Shown piece after piece: positions 20,338 to 32,957 of a stretch of 64,000 bases of DNA (position 1 is its first letter; each line of letters opens with the position of its first letter). The position numbers and the translations under genes are program-made. Below the pieces are notes generated by a model that had not been told where the DNA came from, did no database searches, and saw nothing but the letters and a program-made list of their open reading frames with translations. The stretch covers positions 7,947,138 to 8,011,137 of the forward strand of contig OX442424.1 of the NCBI GenBank assembly GCA_949361645.1, read 5' to 3'. Source of the stretch: Spongilla lacustris. Taxonomy: Eukaryota > Porifera > Demospongiae > Spongillida > Spongillidae.

Positions 20338-23300
20338 TTTATTATTATTATTATTACCATTACAAGTACACATATACACCACTTATGTTTTTATGATTAT
20401 TATGCAATAAACACAACGTAACTAATAATGGTAACACACTATCTAACAGGTGTCTTGGATGGGACAGCAAAGCTCGAACATTTGCCCTCACCAGGGTCAA
20501 GTTGAGTCTCCCATACAAATTGGAGGTAGCCTGGGACTTTGAGGTATTGTAGCGTGTAGCCAGACGAGAAGCCAATCGTGCCAGGTGCTGCCTAGCTTCT
20601 GTACCCCAACACCCATAGCTCTCCACAGCTAGTGGGACACACTTCCACCCAAGCTCAGAGCATTTCACATCATTGGCATTATGCTTCCGCTGCTCTGCTG
20701 CCAAGGCTGCTGACCCTGCCATCACACTCGCTTCAGTAAAGGTACTTGGGTTAAGCGGAGATGTGACGGTAATGTCAAAGGCAGCTGGCTTGCCTAACAT
20801 CCAGTCAGGGACCAGAACATCAGCAGGTCATGTACGACGTTGGTCTAGCCCAAGACCACTCCCTGCTTCAACATGGGCACCAATGCAGGCTCGCCTGCAA
20901 GACTCTCGAAACACATCTCGACGTTGTTGTGCCAAGAGACTACGTCACCCCTGTACTTGCATGTTAGTGCATGATGGTGTGGGGGACAGAATGGGCAGTT
21001 GGCACCTTGGGAGGAATCAATGCCTAACCACCACTTTATACGAGCTTGAAACTCTGATGGGTCAAGGTGGAGATTAAGCCCAGGAGCTGGAACCACCTGG
21101 AGCCATGCAGAGGCATGGGGGGAAGAGGCAGATAGGAGTCGTGCTCTATTAGGCAGAGATAGAGATTGGAAGAGCAGCCTGAATTGCTGGTCTTCAAGTC
21201 TGCTGGACAGATCTTTTTGGTGGCCTGGTAATTCCAAAACTGCTTCCATTGATACAGCCTCAGCAAGTGGAACGAGGGAGTTGTAGAGTTGTAGGGATTG
21301 TAACAGATGGTGATTGGTGTTGGAACCACTGTCAGATGCTGTGAGGGAAGCGATATAGGCCACTGAAGAGTGGTGTGATAGGCAACGCAGTCCAAGGCCA
21401 CCTCTACTAGGCTAAGTTGGGCCTGTTGCCAAGCGTGGTCTGGGGTGTCTACAGAGGTGCACTCTGTGAAGCACTGGCGGACATCATCATCATACAATCT
21501 CAAAGCGTCAGCCACTAATGAGGGAGGAGTTGATCTTGACAAGTGCACCAATTTGCAAAAACCACCACACTGATGCAATAACAGCAGGGCACTCAGGGTC
21601 TGCTGAGCCAACCTCACTCAGTTGGTTCAGTAACTTCAGAGTACTTGCACATTTTTGTGCCACAATTTTAGCACAGAATATGAGGTCTCCTATTGGCGCA
21701 CCAATGATTTCAAAATGAGGAACATTGGATCTCTTCATTTCAATTGGGAAACTACTGAGATCTTCTCTGCTAAATAACTCGCATTTTGTTGGGTTAACAA
21801 AGAGGCCCAATGGTGGACCCAATTCCTGAATGATGGAGAGGGCTTTCTCTACTGCCAACCGTGGACCAGCAATGACACCATCGTCCAGGTACCATGAATG
21901 AAACAATAGCTCAGAGCACACACTGTCAGCAGCAATAGCAGACACCACCTTCTGCAGCACCAGGCAAAATAATAATGGACCTAGGGGGTCCCCTTGTTGC
22001 ACACCAGCCTCTGAACTAATAGTTCCCATTGTGTGCCATAGTGTAGGGTGCTGACCGTAGCACCATGAAGCCCAGGGGAGCAGCCCTGGAAGATGTACAC
22101 CACACTCATCAAGTACAGCTTGGCGGGACACTAAGTTGAATGCGTTTCTCATATCAACTTTGAAAACTACAAAGTCCTCAGTATTCCAGTGTTCATCCAT
22201 ACAGTTCCTCAAGCCGTGGATGACCTTTTCAGCCCCCAAAGGACATGCCACTCCAAACTGATGAGGTTCAAAAAAATCAGCCACTTTAGCCTTTGTTACC
22301 AGACAGAGGCATTTGCCAACCAGGCGCCTCAAAGCCTCTCCCACTGCAATTGGGCGTACATCTGGAGATGAATCTGGTCTGTCTTTGACTATAGCAGTAA
22401 GACTGCCTCCGGCTAAGTATTTTGAGATACCTGATGGGACTTTTCCCGAAGCCAAGAGATTAAAAACATCTCTAAGAGACGAGCAAATTGATGTAGGCAT
22501 CGGCACCTCTGCAGCATCCACCAAATGTTGAATGCGTAGACCCGAGGGTCCGCATGCTGTTGCCTTTGGGAAGGACCTTAAGATTGTACAACATGTCAAA
22601 ATCTGGGGGGAGAATGTTAGAACCCAGAGCCTCAATTGATGGCGCAGTGGGAGGAGTTTCCTTCGGGTGTTTGGACTGCAACAATTCCCATGTAGCATCT
22701 GTGTTGGGGGCAATACCTGTGGAGGTGAGTGCTTGACAAGCTTTGCCATACAGCCCCTCCCTGGCAAGGGATATGGCAGTGAGGATACTTTGCCTTGCGC
22801 TGCGCTGTTTCGGATGACAATCTCTAGATGTGGCCTGATGAGTGGCATGTTCCCAAAGAGCATCAAATCGTCCTTCACTGGCTTCAGACCATAGGTTGCA
22901 AAGATGCTGAATAGACACTGGCTTATGATGACGTCCTCTGCGCTTGGGTGAGACTAGAACACACTTGTGGAGTAGAAAAAGCTTCAACCATGACATTTCA
23001 TCATTCATCGATAAAGCCGACCTTAGGGTGGCAGATAATACTAGTGCGAATGCTGACCTAGCTTTTGCAGGTATATGGCGAATGGTGGTGCATTGAAGTT
23101 TGCAGATGTCTTCAAGAGATGGCAGGATGAAATCTGTGTCCAATAATGGAGTCACCGTTGGGGGGATAGTACTCTGCTTGCATTTAGTCAAGTGGGATGC
23201 AATGTGTGAACGAGCAACAAGATGTGAACAGTGAGGACAGATGACCCGGCCATGCTCAAGGAGCCAAGCATCAGGCACAGTACCTGGGAGCAAACCTTGG

Positions 23301-23480
23301 GCATGCAGGTTGAGGTGGTTCGTCCACATATTGGTTGCAATTAGTTCAGTACAGCCTTGCACCACACATATCTCTCTCTGTCTTTGGGTGCGTGCCGTTT
23401 GAGGTGATTCTGGTACTAGAATAGGAGATGATGTTAACGTTTGCTGTGAGACTGATAATGAAGATGGAAGCTGTGAATTC
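20338..23480 (-). mobile_element. Non-LTR retrotransposon, nearly full length but frameshifted
   Basis: Minus-strand pieces in different frames add up to one element: an N-terminal part (23365-22556) with a zinc finger of form CPHC...H...H...C near 23180-23245, an RT part (22590-21600) with FKVDMRNAFNLVSRQA, GVQQGDPLGPLLF and WYLDDG, thumb/linker pieces (21617-21040), and the endonuclease end (20930-20440) with GKPAAFDITVTSPL. Frame changes fall near 22585, 21600, 21400 and 20930-20820, and an in-frame stop lies just before 20800, so it is dead. Its 3' tail is (TAA)n at 20338-20357, fused to the 5' truncation of the neighbouring copy. Confidence 0.85.
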
Positions 23481-23902
23481 GTGCAAAGATATGGCTTTAC
23501 TGCTTATCTAGTGCGACTGTAAGCTATTTCATCGTGGAAAGCATATTATCACGTGACTGAGACACGATTCGTGGGCGTTGCCTTCATATACCGCTGTGAG
23601 CGATGGCATCAATTCTGACACTACCCAAGCGTCGCAAAGCAATGTAAAGATATAACGCTAGTAAGCCACGGATACACCTGGTACTAACTATCTATATATT
23701 ATCTCTGGTCACGCCGACTCACGCCTCACCTGCTATTGTTTAAACGAGTACTTCACCGAATCATGAACGATAATCTTCAAAATCTACTGCAAACCTTAGA
23801 TGGGCAGCGATAGGCCTACATATCAGGCTGGGGACGAGACAAGAGAGGCCTCCAGCCTGTACATTACGTCATGGCACGAGAGACTGAATATCGCGATATT
23901 CT

Positions 23903-24139
23903 AAAGGTGGCCATACACTAGGCAATATTTCGGCGCGCAACGTGTTGCGCGCCGAAAAGTTGCCTAGTGTATGACCCTATGTTGCGTGTTGCGCGTAGCA
24001 CGCAACACGGTTTCTAGGATTAGAAAGGGTGTCTATTCGGAGCAACAATGTTGCCTAGTTCTGCATGGTATTGTTGCGTGCAACATGTTGCAAGCAACAT
24101 GTTGCGCGCCGAAATGTTGCCTAGTGTATGGCCACCTTA
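23903..24139. mobile_element. MITE with AAGGTGGCCATACACTAGGC ends
   Basis: The left end reads AAGGTGGCCATACACTAGGC followed by a GGCGCGCAAC block, and the right end is the inverse of both. Internal copies of TTGCGTGCAAC/TGTTGCGCGCC make further hairpins. The element is about 237 bp, non-coding, and lies about 240 bp upstream of the carboxypeptidase start codon. Frames at 23971-24263 across it are artefacts of the inverted repeats. Confidence 0.75.
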
Positions 24140-24358
24140 AGGTACAAGTGACGCAGCGTCTCCAGCTGCAAGCGACGAAGTGACAACATCTACAACTGAA
24201 CAGCGATCTGCAACGAAGCCTACTTGCAATTTGTAACATTATTTTCATTGTAGGTGCGGTCAATTGTCAATTAGTGATTTTTTAAGGGGCGTGGTCGAAT
24301 AAGGATGGTAACTTTTTTTTTGCCCCCCCCCTCAGCAATAACCAATTTATTGTTCGGT

Positions 24359-24364
24359 CACGTG
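24359..24364. promoter_or_regulatory. CACGTG E-box, CLEAR-like, upstream of the carboxypeptidase
   Basis: GGTCACGTGTGA sits about 20 bp before the ATG, with a CCAAT pentamer about 15 bp further upstream near 24340. In animals GTCACGTGAC-type boxes (CLEAR) bind TFEB/MITF-type factors at lysosomal genes. The match is 8 of 10, and the role is inferred only from position and gene type. Confidence 0.35.
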
Positions 24365-24380
24365 TGACTAATTACGCGAC

Positions 24381-26564
24381 ATGCTGCTGCACGCTTCACT
24401 TGCAATACTGCTGGTATTTCCAGCCCTCGTCGCGTGCGCCTACCCGTGGCCAGACACCGTCCAGCAGCACAAGGGATACATCGTGGTAAGCAATACGATA
24501 GCGGTACCGTGCACGTGCGCATAACCGATATGTTTCGTCTATGGTCATATTAAAAATGAAACTAATACACCTGTCATCCGAAACAAGGTGAACCAAACGC
24601 ACGGCGTCCACCTGTTCTACTGGTTTTTCGAAAGTCGTACCAACCCGCAAAGTGATCCCCTCCTGATATGGCTGACGGGAGGTCCCGGTTGCTCCAGCGA
24701 ACTGGCGCTATTCTACGAGAACGGGCCATTCCTAATCAACAACACTGACAAACCCGTCTTCAACCCCTACGGTTAGTGCCTCTGTTGCCACGTCACGGAT
24801 CGCATGCGGGATCGGTTATTAGATTAGGCTCTGACCTGCACGTGTAATCGCGATGGGGGGTGGGGTCATTCCCTAGCTGACCACGTCAACCCAAGTCTTG
24901 GCCACTAACGAAGACTTTCAAGTTTACTAACGTATTTGCATAAACTCGTTTTCTGCAAATGCCAAAGGGCCGCTTATGTGCATATTTAGCTACTTTCTCA
25001 TCACAGTAATGATGGCCCCGCCTTCCCGTATTAGATGCACCGAATCCACCCACAGCAACAACAACAAAATAGGGAGGAGGGGGGGGGGGGGGTTATCAGT
25101 TATTGATTTCCAATTAATTTGTCACTTACATTTTTGTACAGGATGTTTACATACCCGGTACAGGATGTTATCATCCTGTATCAGAATGTAGGTGACAAAT
25201 CAATTGGAAATCAAGACTTGATTGGATGCGTTTTTGGTGGGGGGGGGGAGGGGGGGGGGGGTTGCTGTGATCACCAGCCACCTTTGATTATGTGGTGTCC
25301 ACGAAGTACTACATTTCAATGGACATCTGCTGATGTCACATGCCTCTGTTTCTCCTCCCCCCCCCCCCCCCCCCCCCCCCCCCGAGTGGATCATGATGTA
25401 AGGTTGCCCCCCCCCCAATGATCTGTGGAAGCAGGACCAATGCTAATAGGTGTTGAAACTGTGCAGCAACGCGTACTTCCAAATATATGTGGCTTTTGCA
25501 CTGAATACTTGCTCTTAATGCACTCAAACAATGTACGAAGTGAGTGATGCGGACAAGTGTAATGACCCGATGTGCACAGATGTGACGAGCAAAACTGCAT
25601 AGTGCGGTGGAACAAAGGTACAATCAGATCAAATCATCTGCATGATGTTAATTTAGTACTTCTCGTCCAACAAAATAAGTTTTTGAAGTTGTTTTTAAGA
25701 ACGCAATTGCAAAATACTAATAACTTAGGTCACGCAGCTTGCTGTATGAACGCAAATAAGCCTCTGGTGGCGACTGCCTTATAATTCCTGTGCAAGTTAA
25801 TAAATGTAAATGCCCACATTGGAATCAAGGCAGCACAAATTAGTAGCACACACTTACTTTCAGCAAGTACAATATACCTATATATATGGGACTGCATGCT
25901 GACTTCTGCAACAAGGCTTGCCTTTCCCCACAAATTGAGAAAGGAAGTGGCATTCTTCCTAAGGACCAATCTAGACTAGCAGACATGTTATAAATCTACA
26001 AGAAGTGGCTCAAAACTGCGATCGTACTGCTAAGATAGGAGAAAAGGCCAAGCATTTTAGAAGTGATGAGATGTGCAAGTGATGGAGCAATGTATTTTCA
26101 ACTCTGTCCAAAAAGGGTGGCCACACAGCTATGTCGACCTCCAAATGAGGTTATATCAACCATGTACAGTGCCTGAACCTCATGAGGCAGAATGCCAGGG
26201 CAATTTTAGCCAATGAGTCTGCTTCTTATATACAAGATATGCAAATGTAATTAAAGTAAAATTGGTGATGTAGGATTTGTAGGCAGCAATTGATTAAAAA
26301 GTAAGGAAACAAGGGATTACTGAAACCATACAATCATTGATTCATAAATGTCACACAACTGCTGCATTGCTGCCACAGCATCAAAAACACCACATACATT
26401 TCAAGACAAAGATGGAACCAGCATTTTTGGGGGGGGGGGGGGGGGATTTTTTCTTGCCATGGCAACAGTCTGTGGTATATACCTGTATGTCTGACCCCAA
26501 CACAATATAAGGCATGGTATCATGTCTGACCACTGACCTTGAGGCATGATAGTTTCACACAGAC

Positions 26565-26612
<48 letters not shown>

Positions 26613-28648
26613 GCACGAGTACAACTGACCTATACACATATCTGCACATGGAGCATTATTGCACAATGAGTTCAACTAGCGGCGCACAACCATTGAACTG
26701 CATCATCCTTTCCCAACCATTTAATGTTCAGATTAAATTCAATTTGGTGAAACAACACAAATGCTAAATAAATATCTCTAACAGTTAGTAACCGTGATCT
26801 GTTCTAGGGTCATGTGCAGAGCTGAAATAGTATGTGCAAGGCCTTGAAACTCATTGGGACATACAGGCTATGTAACCATTGATTGTTGCCATGGCAACAA
26901 AATTTCTCTCCCCTTCCTAATTCTGAGGCCCTGTGCAGGTTACATCAATGTCATGAAATGCGTGTGTGGTGTTTGTAATGCTGTGGCTGTTAATGCAGCA
27001 GTTGTACTGGGGCATTGACACTATTCACCATGGACAAGCTCCTTTGACCATGGACGAGGTCCTCTTTTGATGTCCTTCATTCAGTTCACTGTATGCATGT
27101 ATAAGTGCACGTCGCTGTGGTATAAATAGGTGTGTGTAAAGCTGTTTGTTTGGTTTAGAAATTAACTAATATGAGCACAAAATACATATGTGCATACAAA
27201 TGTGTTAACTAAATACGTTTCTTAAATTGTTTAAGAACGCAATTGCAAGATGCCCACATTGGAGTCATGGCAGCACAAATCCTAGTGTGTAGCACACACT
27301 ACGAAGAAGTACTAAATTAATATCATGCAGATGACTTGATCTGATTGTACCTTTGTTCCACCGCACTTGTCCGCATTGCTAATTTGCACCATGTACATTT
27401 GTTTGAGTGTGGGCGCAGACCTTCAGGGATGTACTGTTCATACAAGACACTGCATATATGCAGTGTCGTATACATTCAACACATTCTACATCTGCTCTCT
27501 TTTTTTCCCCACCACACATAATAAGTAATTCAGACCAGCAATGCCATTTTCTATGAGATGAATCTTACAGGGGATAGCAAGATGTTGGGGGCATTTTTTT
27601 TTTTCTTCTTTAGAATGGTTTTTAAATCTCATTGTCAATGACGACATAAAAAGGCTAAACCTTTTTTCTTCTTTTCCATTCACGTCTTCTAAATACACCT
27701 GGTGTCAGTAATGTGAGCCAATGAAATAATGCCAATTTGTGCCACTCTTAAGATTTTGTTCTACAGTTTTGTGTACATGTTTTGTGTACAGTAGTGGCTA
27801 CAATTAACAGCTCATGTATGCACACACACACACACACACAAAAAAAAGAGGTTCATTCAGTGGGGAAGTTGGGATTAGATTTTATCTCAGATTTTATCTT
27901 CAGCATACACAAGTTGCCACTCATTGTCAATGAATATGCCATATTTTGTACACATGAGCTGCAAATTTTGTGCATCAAGTGTGGTTACAAATCTCAAAGG
28001 CTATCTCCAGCCATGATAACTGGGCCACTAACTGTGGTTGGATTGGATCTATCCATTGCATGCATTGTGGGGTTTTAATTAGTTGTCGGTTTTTTAAAAG
28101 TCATATGTTTGCCTGTCAACAGGTTGGAACCAGTTTGCAAACTTGTTGTATATAGACCAGCCCGTTGGAAGTGGCTTCTCCTACGCCACCAACCCTTTTG
28201 GCTATGACATCAGCAATGAGCGACAAATCGCACAGGAGCTATGGAACTTCATACGAGAGTTCTATGCCCTGTACCCTCAGTACTCACACCTGGACCTCTA
28301 CATCATTGGAGAGAGCTATGGTGAGTGTGGCTAACAAGGGAACTCTGTAGCCCGAAGATTGTTTCCCCCCCCCCCCCCCCCCCCCCCCCCCACCCCCACC
28401 CCATCTCCCATCTTCCCCCTCAATCCCTCTCCTCCTCCCCCTCATTCCCTCTCCTCCTCCCCATATGTTCACACAGCTGGTCATTACGTCCCTGCTCTGG
28501 GTCAGGTCATTGTGGAGAGCAACTCTCCATTTGCCAAGAACCTTCAAGGGTTGGCCATCGGCAATGGGTGGGTGGATCCTTATATCCAGTACAGCGATTA
28601 TGCAAAGGTGGGTAGGTGTTAGTTGTCCCTTCTCCTCCATACAGTCCG

Positions 28649-28714
<66 letters not shown>

Positions 28715-29788
28715 AATAGCTATACACGTTGTGCCACCTTCAGTTACTCCCTTACATCTGTGCTCCTTAATCTCTCACATATTCCCATTTCACCTCCAAA
28801 GCCCACCATCAATTATTTGCGCATACATGTATGACCTCTTGCTACTAATTTTTTTTTCTTTTTGTCCCCTCCTCCCCAGTATGCTTACCAGCAAAAGCTC
28901 ATCAGTGAGGGAGAACTGAAAGCAGCTTCTCTTCTGTATGACACATGCAAAGGTATGTGTGTGGCAGGTATGTGTGTGGCAGGTATGTGTGTGGCAAAGG
29001 TATGTGTGTGGCAAAGGTATGTGTACAGTGTGGATGCATTGCCTAAGTGTTACGGCGTGCACAGTTTTGCTCTTAGCTTCTGCATGATACTGCATGCATA
29101 TACCTATATGAATTGAACCAATACACACACACGCGCGCACATGTACAACTGACCCAAACTACTTTTTTTTTTTGGCATCTACTTACTGTTCGCAGTGTTG
29201 CTTGATGTGCACTTGTGGGACATGGCATTTCCTGATTGCCAGGTACGTGTGCCTCACCCAGGTGTGGCCCCACACACACACGTGACCTTCATGTTGATTT
29301 GCTTAGATCATTGAGGCATTTGTGCTTGAAGCAGCTCAGAGGACGATTGGTCGAAGGTATGGAGCACACTTGTAGATGTTGGTTGTGACCACCCAACGGT
29401 TTTGCAGTATTAATCCTTACGACATCCGAATACCTTGTGACGACCCTGGGCTCTGCTATGACCTGGACAATGTGAGTCAATTTGTGTTTGTGTTCTTATA
29501 ATGGTATATTGTTAGGGTGATGGTGGCTGTTTACTTGTGTTATGGTGATGGTGGCTGTGTACTTGTGTTGTGATGGTGATGGTGGCTTGGCTGTGTGCTT
29601 GTGTTGATATGGTATATTGTATGTGATGGTGGCTACGTGCTTGCACAAATCCTCAGATCACAAAGTTCTTGAACATAAAAGAAGTGCAACATGATCTTGG
29701 TGTGAATCGTACGTGGACACCTTGCACCAAATTTTTGGAATTTCTTGTGAGTAGATTGTGATTGAATAACCAATAACCACCCTGCTTT

Positions 29789-29878
<90 letters not shown>

Positions 29879-31092
29879 CAACTCAGCTAATTGGAGATTG
29901 GGTCCACGAGTTTGCAGATGCTGTGGCCATAGTCCTAAGCCACAAGAAGAGGGTTCTTGTGTACAGCGGCAAAGAAGATTATATATGCAATTATCTGGGA
30001 GGACTGGATTGGACCAATGCCACTGTGTGGAGTGGACAGGTTTGTTTTGTGGAAGGGTATGAAAGGAGGGGAGGGGGGAGGGGGGATTTTCCCTGTCTTT
30101 CTCCATCCTTGTTTACAATATCTGACTTCCTCTCACTTCCTTTCTCTCCCCTCCCTCCTTCTCTCTTTCTCTCTTCCCTTCTCTCTCCCCCTCTCCTCCC
30201 TCCCCTCCTCCCTCCCCCCAGGCTGACTTCCAGAAGGAGGCCCTACACAATTGGGTGGTTGAGGGTCAGGTGGTGGGAGAGGCAAAGTCTGCTGATGGCT
30301 TCACCTTTTTAGCTGTTGAGGCAGCTGGTCACATGGTCCCAATGAACCAACCTCAAGTTGTAAGTTTGTATGTGTACGTTTTGTTATTAGCCGATGGTTA
30401 TGTGACCAGCTGATCATTGTGTGTAGTAACAGCAAAAGAAGACATGAACTAAAATTATCGTCTTTAGTGGTTGATTAATGTCTCAAAAACCCTCCTAAAT
30501 TTAGTACATTGCAAATCAAAACAAATCAAGATTTCAATTGATAATTCCCGTAGTTAAAGACAGTTTGCAGATTTTAACTATCCTACCAACTTGACATTTA
30601 TTAACATTATTATTAATAACAGACATGTTGAAATCATTACAATTCAAACAAGCCTATATAATTAATTAGGTGCTGTCAATTCATTTTGGTTAATTTTAAT
30701 ATCTTATATTTAGTTTAGCCACATTTAGCAAAAATTATCGGTTAAATGGCTGTTAATCTATAAATGATCTCCCTTGTCCCTGTAAATATAAACCTATGAA
30801 TTTGATTTGTTTTAATTTTGCCATTGATTAGTCGTCAGCACACAGATAAAGGATTTAGTTTGATATTGTAGCACCTTCTCAAACCCATGTGGATACTCTG
30901 TGTGCCAGCCAGCCAAAGTTTATGGTGTGTAGCACTTGCTGGCCATAACCATAATTAATCATCGTAGTTAATAACCCTAATTACATCTCTTGTCTGGGGC
31001 TGTGTCTTCATGGTTGATATGGATATGCTTTTGTTCTGTTGCAGGCACAGCAACTGCTCTACAACTTTCTTAATAACAAGCCATTTTATTAG
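24381..31092 (+). CDS. Serine carboxypeptidase, peptidase family S10 (12 exons, 426 aa)
   Basis: It removes C-terminal residues from peptides, probably in lysosomes or after secretion. Exons: 24381-24485, 24588-24771, 28123-28320, 28477-28607, 28880-28952, 29196-29242, 29307-29356, 29408-29471, 29657-29746, 29887-30039, 30222-30359, 31045-31092; all splice sites are GT-AG and phases agree, total 1281 nt. Residues 1-20 form a signal peptide (hydrophobic [11 protein letters not shown]). [10 protein letters not shown] near residue 60 is the oxyanion-hole block. The catalytic triad is Ser161 (GESYAGH), Asp345 ([11 protein letters not shown]) and His402 ([11 protein letters not shown]). The [11 protein letters not shown] and [15 protein letters not shown] blocks resemble plant class III/CPY-type enzymes more than animal CPVL or SCPEP1. 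Full length for the family, with no broken residue. Intron 2 (3.35 kb) is stuffed with repeats. Confidence 0.93.
25105..25212. repeat. Hairpin (inverted repeat) in carboxypeptidase intron 2
   Basis: GATTTCCAATTAATTTGTCA near 25105 is the inverse, with small changes, of TGACAAATCAATTGGAAATC ending near 25212. The loop holds two GTACAGGATGTT-like copies. It may be a small MITE. Poly(G) runs flank it on both sides. Confidence 0.7.
25535..27400. repeat. Rearranged duplicated segments inside carboxypeptidase intron 2
   Basis: A block around 25535-25670 (GCGGTGGAACAAAGGTAC..., CATCTGCATGATGTTAATT) recurs in reverse complement at about 27310-27385. Blocks at 25695-25720 (TTTAAGAACGCAATTGCAA) and 25818-25855 (ATGCCCACATTGGA) recur in direct orientation at about 27228-27300. 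The intron therefore contains two scrambled copies of one ~350-bp sequence. No coding content is seen in between; a (CA)n lies at 26569-26610 and a poly(G) run near 26430. Confidence 0.7.
28365..28391. repeat. Poly(C) run in carboxypeptidase intron 3
   Basis: 27 uninterrupted C residues open a C-rich pyrimidine stretch just upstream of the intron 3 acceptor at 28476, possibly serving as its polypyrimidine tract. Confidence 0.9.
29793..29876. repeat. (GT)n microsatellite in carboxypeptidase intron 9
   Basis: About 42 GT units fill most of the 140-bp intron between exons 29657-29746 and 29887-30039, ending only 10 bp before the acceptor. A second (GT)n lies at 28652-28713 in intron 4. Confidence 0.95.
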
Positions 31093-31237
31093 CTGAACAC
31101 GTGCTGATTAATTCGGTTTGTACTGGTTATTAATGCATCCTGCTGTGAACCAATGTGTTGCTGCATCTTATTTGGTACCTGGTAAAATGTAATTTGTCTT
31201 TGGTAATCAAAAATTTGAAGTACCCTGACTATATGTA

Positions 31238-31372
31238 GGGAAGTAACTATGGGGAGGTAACTATGGACACACTGGGGAGGTAACTATGGATACAGTGGGA
31301 AGGTAACTATGGACACAGGTGGGGAGGTAACTATGGACACAGGTGGGGAGGTAACTATGGACACAATCGTTG
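31238..31372. repeat. ~24-bp tandem repeat in the carboxypeptidase 3' region
   Basis: Five to six copies of a unit containing GGGGAGGTAACTATGGACAC lie between the stop codon and the poly(A) signal, so they are probably transcribed as 3' untranslated sequence. Confidence 0.85.
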
Positions 31373-31437
31373 GCGGGCTACTGCATGCTTTTCTTATCCC
31401 CCTGCTCCAGTGGTGTTGTGAATTTTGGTAATAGAAC

Positions 31438-31443
31438 AATAAA
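31438..31443 (+). terminator. Poly(A) signal AATAAA for the carboxypeptidase
   Basis: AATAAA lies 346 bp after the stop codon; a second copy is at 31480-31485. The convergent JIP-like copy 2 ends at 31505, so the two transcripts probably finish within about 100 bp of each other. Confidence 0.55.
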
Positions 31444-31504
31444 ATTATTGGTATAGATTATTGCTATTGTTCAAATTAAAATAAAAAAGAATAGGGCTCT
31501 TTGG

Positions 31505-32906
31505 TCATCGTCTCTCAATAGGATGTCCCCAGACCATCACTTGAAACTGGTCATCTACCTCCTGCAATGCTTCTCCTTCGAGCTGAACACTCACGTCTGT
31601 GTACCGGTGGTAACCTTTCCCTGCAGAGACCACAAGCGATGTGTACATGAGGGAGCTGCTATCGGCGCTTGCGTCTTGCTGCAGGGACAGTGGTATGTAC
31701 ATCAGGCTGTCGATCTTCTCCCTGTGGCTGTGTATGGACACGCAGGTCTGGCTCAGCAGGGCGTTGCCAGCCTCGTTTCTCCTGGCATTGGAACTCATGA
31801 GTCCTCTTATGAAGACAGCGATTATCTTGCCGTTTGAGGTGCCAATGTAGATGTTCTGGTAGTCCGCAGTAATGGCCGTGATATAGACTGATGATGACGT
31901 GCCAATGGGCTCCGCTAGAGAGATTGAGATCAGCGTAATAAGTGTTCACGTTGGGGAACGATTCCCTTTTTAATGTCACACTTTTCCTGCCCCCTACATT
32001 GTATTTCTCCCTTTCTCCTTCTGTTTCCCTAAAACTTACTTAATGTAGAGAATAGTGATGAAACAGTAAGTTTCTTTAGAAGTGCTGCAGAGACGGCATC
32101 GTAGAGGTTGACTGAGGAGCTGTTGACAAGCACAGCTGCGTAGCTGCCGACCGAAACGATGCTGTCTGGTGTACCATTTGACTCTTCCAGGAAGATTGAA
32201 CCCTGCAACATGACAAAACAGCAGTCTCAACTCCACTTCTCCTGCAAGATGCCACAGATAGTATATCTCTGTATATCTCCATAATAACACACTATACCAC
32301 ACTGCACTCCCAAGCACTGCACCACATGTATATTAAGCTATTTGTAAGCACAGCTTTGCCCACCTCACTGATCAGTTCCTCTCTGTCTAGTAGGTAGATC
32401 CATTTCCCGCATATCACCCACAGCCTGCTTCCAACTTCTGTCATGCATTTGACGTTGTGTTCCTCCGCAGGGTCCAGTTGAACGAGGGTGACCTGCTTGC
32501 TGGGGCTGTATATGTTCCACATGGGCGTGGCTTGGGGAGGGGAAGTCAACAATGAATTGCCTGAAAAATCATACATGATCAAAGCTTTCTTATTGCAAGA
32601 CCCAGTCATCCAACTAATTTTATTTATTAATGGTACTCCTTTTTAGTAATGCACGGCATTTTATTAATGGCAGCACTCAACCTGTGCCACTCACCATTTG
32701 ATCTTGTGTACACCGTGATGATCGAGTCTGTGTGACCAACCAACACCTTGCCTGCTACATATCTGTTGGAAGGAGAGACTTTTTATGTGTCATTTCCATG
32801 GCAACTTAGCTCACTCACTCAATGCAGAAGGTCTTGTAGCAGAGGTGCACAGTATTGATAAGGAGGTGGCTGGGGTCAGTGGTTGGATAGATGCACAACC
32901 TGCAAC

Positions 32907-32957
<51 letters not shown>

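Noticed and set aside
24033..24263. Short Cys/Arg-rich frames upstream of the carboxypeptidase
   Set aside because: They lie across the inverted repeats of a MITE and have no independent support.
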